NCBI GenBank assembly: GCA_963807355.1
Contig: CAWEBX010000028.1
Coordinates: forward strand, 9,850 to 73,849
Direction of reading: 5' to 3'
Origin: Nitrobacter sp963807355
GTDB lineage: Bacteria; Pseudomonadota; Alphaproteobacteria; Rhizobiales; Xanthobacteraceae
DNA length: 64,000 bases
The notes under the pieces are model-generated. The model was not told the origin of the DNA, made no database searches, and saw only the letters and a program-made list of their open reading frames with translations. Position 1 is the first letter of the stretch. Each line of letters starts with the position of its first letter. A program made the position numbers and the translations under genes. Of the stretch, positions 1 to 7,482 are shown in pieces.

Positions 1-2
1 GC

Positions 3-86
3 GCCTCTGGATATGCGCCGGGACACACCAAATCGAATACTGCCGGGGATCGCGACCATAAGGACAAGTCGAAGTCCAAATACTAG
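3..86 (+). CDS. C-terminal end of an unidentified protein
   Basis: An open frame enters from the left edge and ends at TAG (84-86). The 27 visible residues are hydrophilic and Lys/Asp rich, ending in DHKDKSKSKY, with a YAPGH motif of the kind found in repeats of small exported or disordered rhizobial proteins. A hairpin terminator follows 29 bases later, which supports this being a true gene end. The function cannot be told from this fragment. Confidence 0.35.
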   Translation, partial: ASGYAPGHTKSNTAGDRDHKDKSKSKY

Positions 87-114
87 CAATCACGCTTCCA
101 CGGCGCTCCCGCAG

Positions 115-142
115 AACCCCGCTCCGGCGGGGTTTCTTATTT
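115..142 (+). terminator. Rho-independent terminator
   Basis: AACCCCGC, a TCCG loop and GCGGGGTT form a perfect 8-bp stem followed by a T-rich run. It lies just after the stop of the partial gene at the left edge. The right arm and tail recur three more times in the next kilobase without the left arm. Confidence 0.7.
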
Positions 143-324
143 CTGGCCCCGCGGCTGCAGCGCCTCTTCCGTGATTGTCAGGATCAACTCTAAGTCACGC
201 CGAGGACGTCAGGGTCTGCGTTCTCCAGAGCAACGCGGACCAGTACTTGGATATCGGCTAAGATTTTCATAGGATCTAGGGTCTGCTGGTTGTCATTTAT
301 CAAAATCCCCTTGTGCCGCCGGGG

Positions 325-600
325 TTAATTACAAACCGTCTGCAACTGACAGTTTCCGCTTGGGTCGCACACCCTGGCTTGCCGGCACAAGCTTGAACCA
401 AAAGGCGGGATCCTGGGCACTGCGAATGGTGCAATGGACGGTGGCCCGAGCGGGCAAAAAGTCTCCGGGCAAACAGCCACAACATCGAGATTAGGGCAGA
501 GTGGCTGCATGCGGCCATTTATACACTCGCATGAACAGTCCGCATGAGCCGCTTGGCAAGCAAAAAGAATGGCGAACACCAAAGCGGCCCTAATAGTCAT
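325..600 (-). CDS. Small exported cysteine-rich protein
   Basis: The 91-residue product begins with a hydrophobic signal segment (ALVFAILFACQAAHA) and an AHA cleavage-like site. The mature part holds ten cysteines spread along its length, which suggests a disulfide-bonded periplasmic or secreted protein. The frame stays open upstream to 681, but that part would precede the signal peptide, so the internal ATG at 600 is chosen. No family is recognised. It sits among other tiny genes at the left edge of the prophage region. Confidence 0.55.
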   Translation of the reverse strand: MTIRAALVFAILFACQAAHADCSCECINGRMQPLCPNLDVVAVCPETFCPLGPPSIAPFAVPRIPPFGSSLCRQARVCDPSGNCQLQTVCN

Positions 601-652
601 AGTAAAATCATCGCTGACATGGTTCCTCAGTGACCTTGCTGTCCGCGCAGCT

Positions 653-674
653 GCTCCGGCGGGGTTTTCTATTT
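653..674. repeat. Recurring GCTCCGGCGGGG-TTTTCTATTT motif
   Basis: This motif also occurs at 121-142, 990-1011 and, more degenerate, 1177-1200, each time next to the end of a very small gene. Only the first copy has a full left stem arm, so the others may be worn terminators or leaders of the minus-strand genes that carry the ATAGAA complement of the T-rich tail. Confidence 0.5.
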
Positions 675-717
675 CCAGCATGTCGCTAACCTCCTCTGAT
701 CAGGGGAGGTCAACACA

Positions 718-942
718 ATGACAGATGAACTCAGCCCGGAACATCAGATTATAGCCGCGCACATGGCTGCCACCACTGCTGCCTTTCAAGTTCTTATCCA
801 TTGCTTGCAAGAAAATGGTGCTCTGAAACGAGGGCAAATGCCCGAAGCCTTGCGGGTCTACATGGAGATGGCGAAACATCAGAAGGATAATGATCTCCAA
901 CTCGCGCTGCTACATGATCTCAGGCAAGCACTAATGGATTAG
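718..942 (+). CDS. Hypothetical 74-residue acidic protein
   Basis: A clear Shine-Dalgarno sequence (GGGGAGG) lies eight bases before the ATG. The protein is largely alpha-helical by composition, with two predicted helices around residues 8-30 and 40-72, and has no signal or membrane segment. It reads toward the minus-strand cluster that begins at 1006. No family is recognised; it is probably a phage or island accessory gene. Confidence 0.65.
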   Translation: MTDELSPEHQIIAAHMAATTAAFQVLIHCLQENGALKRGQMPEALRVYMEMAKHQKDNDLQLALLHDLRQALMD

Positions 943-1005
943 ACCTTTTTGATGCGGCGGTTACCGCTTCGACGCCTGATAAAACAGCCGCTCTGGCGGG
1001 GCTTT

Positions 1006-1170
1006 CTATTTGTCCTTGCTCGAAACCCCATCTAGCCAGTCTTGCTCCTCGGCGAGTGCGAGCCAGGCATCCTGCATTCTCTTGAAACGGTTCTTCGACG
1101 GCAAATCCTTCGCATCATCGGCGAGTTCACCGCAGTTGCGGGCATTCTCTCTGTAATCTTCCGATTTCAT
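1006..1170 (-). CDS. Small conserved rhizobial hypothetical protein (54 aa)
   Basis: The frame starts at ATG 1170 and encodes a 54-residue protein beginning MKSEDYRENARNC and containing AWLALAEEQDWLDG. This layout (a charged N-terminal helix with a Cys, then a Trp-containing helix ending in QxWLDG) matches a family of roughly 50-60 residue proteins widespread in Bradyrhizobium and relatives, function unknown. GGAGAA lies nine bases upstream of the start. It is downstream of, and on the same strand as, the next two genes, so it is probably cotranscribed. Its stop codon falls inside a copy of the recurring GGCGGGG-CTTTCTATTT motif. Confidence 0.7.
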   Translation of the reverse strand: MKSEDYRENARNCGELADDAKDLPSKNRFKRMQDAWLALAEEQDWLDGVSSKDK

Positions 1171-1194
1171 CAACGAGCTTCTCCGGCGGGACTT

Positions 1195-1437
1195 CTATCT
1201 GGGGCTGCCAATAGCCGAATATCCTGCTTCCGTCAGGATAAGCTTATCGTCATCCACGGTGATCAAACCGAGCTCTGCAAGCGACCTCAAATCATCGCTC
1301 GAGGGCGCGAGCAGCTTTACCCGTCCCGCTCGAATGTCACGCAACACCCAGCGAAGTCTGATCGCGGTATCAACATCGAGGTCGTGGAGCGAGCTTGGCT
1401 CCGTTGGAGGTTGGTCTTGCCCTTCATCATCACTCAT
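1195..1437 (-). CDS. Hypothetical 80-residue protein
   Basis: The start overlaps the stop of the upstream gene by four bases (ATGA), so translation is probably coupled. The N-terminal third is acidic and proline-rich; the remainder has a winged-helix-like pattern (LAELGLITVDDDKLILTEAG) of the sort seen at the end of small DNA-binding domains, but this is only a resemblance. No family is assigned. Confidence 0.6.
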   Translation of the reverse strand: MSDDEGQDQPPTEPSSLHDLDVDTAIRLRWVLRDIRAGRVKLLAPSSDDLRSLAELGLITVDDDKLILTEAGYSAIGSPR

Positions 1438-1922
1438 CGCATCCTCTTGCGCGACCTCGGCAGGGCCTTGTTCACGAGCGTTGAGATCATCTCGAAGTTA
1501 TTCCGCAGCACGTTTACATCTTCGCTGTCCTTTGCGGCCTGCGCCAGCGTCTTGATGTTCTTCAGAGCTGCGACCAGATTGATCACCTGCTTCTGCATGG
1601 CGTGGTCGCCGACGTCGCCTCCATCGCTTTGGCCCACAGCGTCCGGCTGCCTCGGTTCCAAACGCAGCGCTGGCGGGGTTTCCATACTCTGTGCGGAAAC
1701 GGTACTTTGATGAGGAGTGCATACTCCGCGCATAACGCGCTGTTTTACGTATGGAGGAACGAGGCTGGTGTCGCCGTTCGTCTTGAGCCACTGATTGAAA
1801 ACGTCGGCATACTCAGCAGCGATCTTTTCTTCAGCGGCATAGCAGGCCTGTAAGTCATCATAGACCAGATTTGTTTGAATTGGCGTCGTCCCCATCGCCA
1901 TCATGACCAATGCCCATTTCAT
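1434..1922 (-). CDS. Hypothetical exported 162-residue protein
   Basis: The N-terminus (MKWALVMMAMGTTPIQTN) looks like a weak signal peptide. A region near residues 20-60 with spaced aromatic residues and two cysteines follows, then a linker and a helical C-terminal half. It heads a short minus-strand operon with the genes at 1195-1437 and 1006-1170. No domain is recognised. The second half could be a separate domain, since composition changes near residue 100. Confidence 0.5.
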   Translation of the reverse strand: MKWALVMMAMGTTPIQTNLVYDDLQACYAAEEKIAAEYADVFNQWLKTNGDTSLVPPYVKQRVMRGVCTPHQSTVSAQSMETPPALRLEPRQPDAVGQSDGGDVGDHAMQKQVINLVAALKNIKTLAQAAKDSEDVNVLRNNFEMISTLVNKALPRSRKRMR

Positions 1923-1940
1923 CGTTGCCTCTCCTTCCGA

Positions 1941-2123
1941 TCAACGCTCGGGCGCCCTGCATCCGCCGCCTTCGCTATTCCGAGAAAGAGCTAATAGATC
2001 CTCATCATCGAGTATTTCCGATTTTGACTTGGGGAGAAGGCGGCGACCAACGCCGACGAGAACGGCCGTGGCTACGACCGTCCCCAAAAACGAACATGAT
2101 AAAAGGGCCACAAGCGTTTGCAT
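1941..2123 (-). CDS. Possible small single-pass membrane protein
   Basis: A 60-residue frame with one hydrophobic segment (residues 2-25) and a charged cytoplasmic-like tail containing DDEDLL. No strong ribosome-binding site is visible. It lies between two other minus-strand small genes with compatible spacing. It could be spurious; the main support is the membrane-protein-like composition. Confidence 0.35.
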   Translation of the reverse strand: MQTLVALLSCSFLGTVVATAVLVGVGRRLLPKSKSEILDDEDLLALSRNSEGGGCRAPER

Positions 2124-2216
2124 CGGTTCTAGTATTGCTTGAAGGGATCGTTATCGCTTCGGCGCCCTGCATCCGGCTGCTTCTGCTTCTTGCTTCGAGC
2201 AGAACCAGTGCCGGTC

Positions 2217-2483
2217 CTATTTGGGCGTCAAATTTGCTCGGATTGCCTCCAGGTGAAGCCGAGAGGTTCGAATGTCTCCGACAATCTGGCCGAAAGCGTA
2301 GAGGGCGACGGCAGGGATCGAAAGGACAGAGCAAATGATGAAGAAAACTGGAGCAGTCTCCGCGATATGCCCGTATCTGTTCGGTATCGAGGCAACGTCT
2401 GGACCGAAGACCAACACGGCGAAAAACACCGTCCAAACTAGGACCAGGTAAAGACCGGAAATGAGTTTGAGCATCAGCGCCAT
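2217..2483 (-). CDS. Small two-pass membrane protein
   Basis: The 88-residue product has hydrophobic segments at about residues 5-28 and 45-66, joined by a short polar loop, and a basic C-terminal tail. No family is recognised. It is in the same orientation as the repressor-like gene upstream, but separated from it by about 100 bases. Confidence 0.55.
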   Translation of the reverse strand: MALMLKLISGLYLVLVWTVFFAVLVFGPDVASIPNRYGHIAETAPVFFIICSVLSIPAVALYAFGQIVGDIRTSRLHLEAIRANLTPK

Positions 2484-2581
2484 TCTGTCTATTCCAGGCT
2501 TAGAAACTACATCCCAAAGATCGCTTCGGATGGGTTTGTTGACCCGCTCGGCAAAGCCCTGTCCACGATCGTCCTTGCGAA

Positions 2582-3091
2582 CTACGCCCTCGCTCGCGCC
2601 CGGATTCTCTTAATGTCGCTATTCGCTGGCTCGGGCGCTGGGATCTTCTGAGGATTCCAGCGAAGGCTGTCAAAGTTCACTTTCAATGCACTGGCGATCA
2701 TTGTGATCTGCTCAATGCTGAATTTGTGCGGCTTATTTTCCAAAAAACTCAACTCATCCTCGTCGATCCTGAGAGCCTTAGCAATCACTGGGGGTTTCAC
2801 CTCGCAAAACTCGCGCCATTCCCGGACGTGGAATTTAACCGATAGGCGAGGAGCTGGATCACGCTTCGCCTTGGTGGGTGCGCTAGCGACATAGAGCGGA
2901 TAGCCTGTCCTAGCCGCAATTTCTGCTAGCTCCCCGATCTGCGCGCGGCGCTTCTTCAATAGTATTTTTCCGAGGATCGACCGGTCATTCGGCCAGATGA
3001 GGCTGTTTAGACGAGCTTGATTTACGTCAGCGTGCTTCATGGCTGACTTGATCCACTCGATAATCTGCCCCCGCTCTTCCGCCTCGGTCAT
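2582..3091 (-). CDS. Putative phage repressor / HTH transcriptional regulator
   Basis: This 169-residue protein has two helix-turn-helix-like segments, one near residues 15-60 (NQARLNSLIWPNDRSILGKI) and one near 105-150, where PPVIAKALRIDEDELSFLEN and IEQITMIASALKVNFDSLRW resemble an XRE-type fold. No peptidase domain is present, so it is not a LexA/CI-type cleavable repressor. Immediately upstream of its start lie three 19-bp palindromes, the first only nine bases from the ATG, which is what an autoregulated lysogeny regulator would have. The role is inferred from this arrangement and from its place at the edge of the prophage region. Confidence 0.65.
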   Translation of the reverse strand: MTEAEERGQIIEWIKSAMKHADVNQARLNSLIWPNDRSILGKILLKKRRAQIGELAEIAARTGYPLYVASAPTKAKRDPAPRLSVKFHVREWREFCEVKPPVIAKALRIDEDELSFLENKPHKFSIEQITMIASALKVNFDSLRWNPQKIPAPEPANSDIKRIRARARA

Positions 3092-3099
3092 GCGGTAAT

Positions 3100-3177
3100 T
3101 GTAGCGTTTTCCGCTACATAGAGTCTGTCGCTAAAATCGCTACATATTAACTTGACTATGTAGCTATAATCGCTACA
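3100..3177. promoter_or_regulatory. Three tandem 19-bp operator-like palindromes
   Basis: TGTAGCG-TTTTC-CGCTACA (3100-3118), TGTCGCT-AAAAT-CGCTACA (3126-3144) and TGTAGCT-ATAAT-CGCTACA (3159-3177) share a 7-5-7 layout, with centres 26 and 33 bases apart. They fill the gap upstream of the repressor-like gene. Site 1 overlaps the position expected for its leader, so binding there should block expression. This is the classic picture of a phage immunity operator. Confidence 0.75.
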
Positions 3178-3199
3178 TTCAAAAATCATTACCAGCTCG

Positions 3200-3511
3200 T
3201 CATGTGGTCCACCGGCCGGCTGTCGCCCGCTTGTAGATCAGGTTCTCCTCGAACTGTCCTGGCGGCAGTTCATCCTTCCATTTCTCAAAGGCTTCCCGAA
3301 ATAGCTTCTTGGCCTGATCGAAGTTGCGCGCCTCGCCGCATGGCGGCCGTCCTCCGTGGCTCATCATTGGCATGTTATCGATGGCCCATGACCAGAAGTC
3401 GCGGTGTTCGACGTGGTGATGCTGCTTAGAGATCGAGCCGATTTCGACGCCGTCGTATTTCACTCGATAGGAAGGCGGGTCGTCATTGGTGCGGCGCAGG
3501 GTGAGGGGCAT
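3200..3511 (-). CDS. Hypothetical 103-residue protein
   Basis: A soluble, histidine- and aspartate-rich protein. The N-terminus (LRRTNDDPPSYRVKYDGVEIGSIS) looks like a small beta-domain and a helical segment follows. Its stop is 23 bases before the operator array that precedes the repressor gene on the same strand. Similar short proteins with YRVxxDGxxIGxI starts are common in rhizobial genomes, with unknown function. Confidence 0.6.
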   Translation of the reverse strand: MPLTLRRTNDDPPSYRVKYDGVEIGSISKQHHHVEHRDFWSWAIDNMPMMSHGGRPPCGEARNFDQAKKLFREAFEKWKDELPPGQFEENLIYKRATAGRWTT

Positions 3512-3542
3512 TGCCGGAATCTAGAATAGCCGGCGCAGGATG

Positions 3543-3632
3543 CTAGTCTTTCTTCACCGGCCTTCGTTTCGATCCATGCTCCTTAACGAAGCCGAGACGG
3601 GGTTCGTTGAGGATTTTGGATTGCCAGTTCAT
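3543..3632 (-). CDS. Possible 29-residue basic peptide
   Basis: The start overlaps the stop of the gene at 3629-3817 by four bases (ATGA). The product is strongly basic toward the C-terminus (KRRPVKKD). Support is limited to the coupled start and the composition. Confidence 0.3.
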   Translation of the reverse strand: MNWQSKILNEPRLGFVKEHGSKRRPVKKD

Positions 3633-3817
3633 GGCAGGACGGTTTCGCGTGTCTCGATTACCGAGACCTGATATTGCGGAACAATCGTATCCTCTGGGCG
3701 GACATCCTTTAACTCAATATGGAGCCGGACACTGCCTGCATTGCGCAGTGCCGTATTAAGAGCCGTGACGGCTTGCATCACCCTCCGTGATGCATCCTTC
3801 TGTTCTTGTGTCGCCAT
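3629..3817 (-). CDS. Hypothetical 62-residue protein
   Basis: A GGAGAGAG ribosome-binding site lies directly upstream of the ATG. The protein has an N-terminal helix with charged residues and a C-terminal strand-rich part (QYQVSVIETRETVLP). No family is recognised. It is the last minus-strand gene before the plus-strand structural genes begin. Confidence 0.55.
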   Translation of the reverse strand: MATQEQKDASRRVMQAVTALNTALRNAGSVRLHIELKDVRPEDTIVPQYQVSVIETRETVLP

Positions 3818-3921
3818 TTCTCTCTCTCCATCCTAGTCCGAACCGGAGGAGGTGTTGGGGCTACAACCATTGGCGTCCTTGCGTTCTTTCCTGTACGCCC
3901 TTCGCGCCTTGCAGCGTGCGC

Positions 3922-4450
3922 TTCGATCAAGCGTCATCCGTGGTGCCGCCGATCCTGCACCTGACATTCTTTCATCCGCTCGACGATCACTACGGTCTTG
4001 CGCCGATCGAGCCTGCTGCCGTCGCCATCGACACCCACAACGCCGGATCGAAATGGAACAAGGCGCTTCTCGACAACGCGGCGCGGCCGTCCGGCGCGCT
4101 GGTCTATTCCGGGCCGGAAGGCGCGGTGCTGTCGGATTCACAGTTCGATCGGCTCAAGCGCGAGTTGACCGACACCTATCAGGGCGCGGTGAACGCGGGC
4201 CGGCCGCTGCTTCTTTCGTCAGACCGTGCTGCCGCTGGCGTCCCGTATCGGTAACTCATTCGCGCAGTGGCTGTCGCCGCAGTTCGGCGAGAGCATCCGT
4301 ATCGTCGTCGACACCGACAGGATCGACGCGCTGGCCGCCGACCGTGCGGCATTGTGGGAGCGAGTCAGCAACGCGGCGTTTCTTACGCTCAACGAAAAAC
4401 GCGAAGCGGTCGGATATGCGCCGATCGAGGGCGGCGACAGGCTGGAGTAA
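3922..4450 (+). pseudogene. Remnant of HK97-type phage/GTA portal protein
   Basis: The central block (ILHLTFFHPLDDHYGLAP through LKRELTDTYQGAVNAGRPLL) and a C-terminal block (FFRQTVLPLASRIGNSF to EGGDRLE) match the portal protein of HK97-like and GTA clusters, which forms the DNA-entry dodecamer of the capsid. The N-terminal half is absent or unrecognisable. The two blocks are in different frames and meet at about 4212-4218, where some 70 residues expected between them are missing. The portal is therefore non-functional. Its position upstream of the prohead protease and capsid genes is the usual order. Confidence 0.75.
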
Positions 4451-4461
4451 GCGCGCCGGCA

Positions 4462-4776
4462 ACTCGCCCTGCTGACGGGCAGCGGTGGAATCTGGTCGGC
4501 AGATATCCCAGTGCAATGAGGACCGACAATATTGGACAAGCGCCGAACAACTCACTCTACCATGCTGAGGCGACAATTTTGATGAGGGCGGCACGCGATC
4601 AAGGCGGTTCACTCGCAGATAGGTCGCTCGAAGTTCATGTTGATCGCCAAATATGCTACAGCTGCAACGTGGCGCTTCCAAAGCTCGCATTGGAATTGGG
4701 TAATCTGTACGTTCGTTTTGTCGAAACCGATACGGGAATAACTAGCGTCATGTGGAATGGAAGCTGGCTTCGGTAG
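4462..4776 (+). pseudogene. Deaminase-family polymorphic toxin domain, 5' end lost
   Basis: One open frame runs from a worn copy of the PRVPAGN/DGGQW module (read here as APATRPADGQRW) into a compact domain. That domain has a YHAEA motif, then ICYSC about 40 residues later. HAE plus CxxC is the zinc-binding signature of the cytidine-deaminase superfamily, which includes many bacterial toxin tips. No proper start codon or delivery domain remains, so the toxin is an orphan tip, although the catalytic domain reads through intact to its stop. An Imm1-like gene follows nine bases later. The deaminase call rests on the metal motif and the partner gene. Confidence 0.6.
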
Positions 4777-4784
4777 AGACAGAA

Positions 4785-5261
4785 ATGAAGCGACTTTTTT
4801 ATTTCGATAATTTCGCTTCTGACAGATGGCCAGCGCTTTCCGAGCTTGAGCGTTTTTTCCTCGCGCCAAAAGGACAGGAATGGTCATTCGCCGGTGGCAA
4901 CGACAGTTGGGGAATGGACGTTCAAGGGCTCTGCGGGACGGATGGTTTGCCGAGCGAGGAGCAGGCCAATGTCCATTTCTACATGACCGGTAATCGGGAT
5001 ATTGGAGTTTATTTACAATACGCTAAATGGGACGGTCGCATCCAACACAAACAGACATATAATTCCAAGGGTGATCTCAGTCGTTTCGGCGATTTCGTGC
5101 GGTCGCTGCATGGCACACCGTTGTCAGTGGGGCTGTTCGTGCCGTTCCCTATTGCATGGAAAGCGGTGAAGGAATTCATCGAGACCGACGGCGAGTTGCC
5201 GACCGGCATCGAATGGATCGCGAGCAGCGATCTGCCGCCGGAAACGTTTCCCGATCCATAG
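4785..5261 (+). CDS. Imm1-like immunity protein
   Basis: The 158-residue product has the features of the Imm1 immunity family: a GNDSWGMDV segment, a central strand block ending in a hydrophobic stretch (LSVGLFVPFPIAWKAVKEF) and a C-terminal GIEWIASSDLPPETFP. Imm1 proteins are known mainly as partners of deaminase-type toxins, which fits the HAE/CxxC domain directly upstream. The ATG at 4785 is chosen over the in-frame 4752 because it leaves the toxin stop outside the coding region. It is intact, unlike most neighbours, which is what is expected if it still protects against a kin toxin. Confidence 0.7.
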   Translation: MKRLFYFDNFASDRWPALSELERFFLAPKGQEWSFAGGNDSWGMDVQGLCGTDGLPSEEQANVHFYMTGNRDIGVYLQYAKWDGRIQHKQTYNSKGDLSRFGDFVRSLHGTPLSVGLFVPFPIAWKAVKEFIETDGELPTGIEWIASSDLPPETFPDP

Positions 5262-5359
5262 TCGGGTCCTGATCCCCGCGCGCTTCTGTTGCGAACTCCT
5301 TTGATGAAGACGATGGCCGGATCAAGTCCGGTCATGACGAGCCGCCATGGGTTCTCTCG

Positions 5360-5569
5360 ATGTTCGACCTCATCCGCATCTTCAGCGAGCGCGGCGATCT
5401 TGCGCATCTCGCGCTGTTTCTTTGGGCGAGCGCCGCGAGCGCCGGTCTGCTGTTCACGCTTCGCGAGCTGTCAGCGGCCTCGCGCCGTTTCGATGATTTC
5501 GTTCGCGATCAGCGCTTCAACCGCAAGGCGCATCGCCGCGGCGGAAACCTCAAAGAGGATCTGGACTGA
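5360..5569 (+). CDS. Small membrane protein of the head-gene cluster
   Basis: The 69-residue protein has a short amphipathic start, one membrane helix at about residues 15-36 and a basic tail. A protein of this size and topology sits between portal and prohead protease in alphaproteobacterial GTA clusters (the ORF g3.5 position). The stop overlaps the next ATG, so the two are translationally coupled. Its role in particle assembly is unknown. Confidence 0.6.
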   Translation: MFDLIRIFSERGDLAHLALFLWASAASAGLLFTLRELSAASRRFDDFVRDQRFNRKAHRRGGNLKEDLD

Positions 5570-5757
5570 TGAATACCCTTCACAGCGTGTTACGGTCGTT
5601 CGGAACCGAGACGAAATCTTCGCGCGATCATCTCACCGTGTTTCGCGAATTTCTCGCGCATCTCGATCGCGTTCCGCGCAAGCCACCCGCGGCTCGCGCG
5701 CCTCGTGCCAAATCGCAGACGCGGCGCAAGCCGGTGAAGCGCATCCGCAAGGGATAG
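5569..5757 (+). CDS. Small basic hypothetical protein
   Basis: A 62-residue protein with a helical first half and a strongly basic Pro/Arg/Lys tail. It overlaps the preceding stop by one base (TGATG). No family is recognised; placement between the membrane protein and the prohead protease suggests a particle-associated role. Confidence 0.5.
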   Translation: MNTLHSVLRSFGTETKSSRDHLTVFREFLAHLDRVPRKPPAARAPRAKSQTRRKPVKRIRKG

Positions 5758-5854
5758 CGTTTATCCAGTGACGCCCGCTGCCCTGATGGGCGCGTGGCGC
5801 ACAACGTCCTGTTACGAATTTCAGAAATCCTCCCCGCCCGTTGCGAGGCCGATC

Positions 5855-6508
5855 ATGCATGCTCCGTTGTCATCCGTGTCGCGTCTGTCGTTCTCCGGCG
5901 ACGGCACGGTCGAAGGTTATGCCAGCCTGTTCGGCGAGATCGATCAGGCGCGTGACATGATGATGCCCGGTGCGTTCACGCAGACGCTGAAGACGCGGGG
6001 GTTGCGCAAGATCCCGATGCTGTTCCAGCACGATCCTGCCGAGCCGGTCGGCGTCTGGCTCGAACTGCGCGAGGATTTTCGTGGCCTGTGGGCGCGGGGA
6101 AAGCTGATTCCCGACGTGATGAGCGCGCGCGAATTACTTTCTCTGGTCGAGGCCGGCGTGGTGGACGGGCTGTCGATCGGCTATCGCACCGTACGTGGTC
6201 GGATCGATCCGCGCACGCGCGTGCGCCATCTCTATCAGGTCGACTTGTGGGAGATTTCCATCGTCACGTTCCCGCTGCTGGCGGGAGCGCGTGTCCGCGC
6301 GGTGAAGCAGGCGACGTCCCGATCGTTGCTCTCAGGCGCGCAGACGCAAGCCGAGCGCGAGTGGCGGAGCATAAGGCAGGCCGCGGATGAACCGGCGCCA
6401 AGGCTCCGCCCGCGCCCGGCGGTGGTTTCGGCGTCGCTGCGCGGCAGAGAAGGCCGCCGCGCTGCGCTTCACGGCGCGGTGCGCGCGCATTTGGTGGGTG
6501 TGCGCTGA
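5855..6508 (+). CDS. HK97-family prohead protease (U35)
   Basis: The protein opens with the family pattern FSGDGTVEGYASLFGEIDQARDMMMPGAF. It has the catalytic-type His in MLFQHDPAEPVGVW and the Ser in VDGLSIGYRTV, followed by LWEISIVTFPLL. It would cut the capsid scaffold segment during head maturation. ATG 5855 is chosen because the conserved fold begins there. The last 60 residues are unusually Arg/Ala rich and do not look like the normal C-terminus, so a late frameshift is likely. Its stop overlaps the start of the next leader-module gene (TGATG), which couples a toxin cassette to the protease gene. Confidence 0.75.
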   Translation: MHAPLSSVSRLSFSGDGTVEGYASLFGEIDQARDMMMPGAFTQTLKTRGLRKIPMLFQHDPAEPVGVWLELREDFRGLWARGKLIPDVMSARELLSLVEAGVVDGLSIGYRTVRGRIDPRTRVRHLYQVDLWEISIVTFPLLAGARVRAVKQATSRSLLSGAQTQAEREWRSIRQAADEPAPRLRPRPAVVSASLRGREGRRAALHGAVRAHLVGVR

Positions 6509-7190
6509 TGGCTGGTCATGCAGGCGTATTCGAAACCGCGCGGCGCGCGCGCTGGATGCGGCCCGATGCCTACAGATGGATTCGGCCGGACGCCGCACGC
6601 TTTCTCGTTCCCTGCGCCGATCCCTCGTGAGGTCTATCCGGCGCTTCAACGCAAGTTTAGCCCGGATCAACCGCGCGTGCCGGCGGGCAATCCGACGGCG
6701 GGCAGTGGACGGATGGTGGCGGTGGTGTCGAACAGATGATGGTGGCGGTGGTCTCGAACAGATTCAGTACCGACCGGAAAGACGACCGATTGACCTGCTG
6801 GAAGAGCGAGATCTTGGCGGCCACGCGATCGAAGAACACGTTGGTAAGAGCGAGAGTTATCTCAAGGGGCGCGTACGCGATGAAGCGGATAGAACAATTG
6901 TTCGCGGGGACGATTTCGTGGTCTTGGCGTAACATCGTTCACTTCGTTGAGCGCGGCAATTCGGCTCGTCAATTCGACCATTGATCAGACAACGATATTG
7001 TTGAAGATGTTACGAATGGTGCGCGGGCTTCGGCCTTCATCCGTTCCCGGTTCGGTTCAGCGACGGGATATGAGGCGTATCTCCCGCGTTATCACGCCGG
7101 GCCTGCTCCAGAATCCGATTTCGGCTTGCAGCCGCTATTTTTGTGATCGGCGCGGAGGGTATCCTGTCGCGGTTTCGCCTGCAGGCGGAT
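6508..7190 (+). pseudogene. RNase A-like (CdiA-CT type) toxin remnant with shared leader
   Basis: Starting at the ATG that overlaps the protease stop, the sequence encodes a leader (RWIRPDAARFLVP), then after a shift near 6620 reads LQRKFSPDQPRVPAGN, and after another lost base DGGQWTDGGGG. A toxin-like domain follows: LGGHAIEEHVGKSESYLKGR, GVTSFTSLSAAIRLVNSTI and, in a third frame, SATGYEAYLPRYH. The GGHxxxxHVGK motif and downstream blocks match the bacterial RNase A-like CdiA-CT domain as I know it. At least four frame changes inactivate it. No immunity gene follows on this strand. Confidence 0.65.
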
Positions 7191-7194
7191 CACC

Positions 7195-7482
7195 TCACCG
7201 CTTGAACGCCAGCGCCAGCGCGAGGCCCGCGATGGCTCCGACGCAGATCGCCGCGCCGCCGGTGGCCATACTCCAGTTCAGGAGATAAAGCGCAATCGCC
7301 AGCAGCGATTTTTGAGCGCTACCGCTCAGCATCACGAAGGATATCCCGAACGCGACCAACAGGACGACGCAGGCGGCGATCGCGAACCAGGCGACGACCC
7401 GCCTCAAGGGCTGCATCGCATACCACGCGCTGCCGGCCGCGGCGACGGCCAGGGTTATCCAGACAAAGATCAGAAATCGCAT
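7195..7482 (-). CDS. Three-pass small membrane protein
   Basis: Starting at ATG 7482, the 95-residue product has three hydrophobic segments (about residues 4-22, 30-52 and 65-90). The frame stays open upstream to 7557, but that part is polar and unlikely. It faces the toxin remnant tail to tail. It is on the opposite strand from the cassette, so it is probably not that toxin's immunity protein, although this cannot be excluded. Confidence 0.5.
   Translation of the reverse strand: MRFLIFVWITLAVAAAGSAWYAMQPLRRVVAWFAIAACVVLLVAFGISFVMLSGSAQKSLLAIALYLLNWSMATGGAAICVGAIAGLALALAFKR

Noticed and set aside
300..518. Minus-strand frame of 72 codons
   Set aside because: It overlaps the better supported signal-peptide, cysteine-rich gene at 325-600 in another frame.
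3152..3170. Plus-strand promoter from TTGACT and TATAAT inside the operator array
   Set aside because: The boxes are only seven bases apart, and no plus-strand gene follows.
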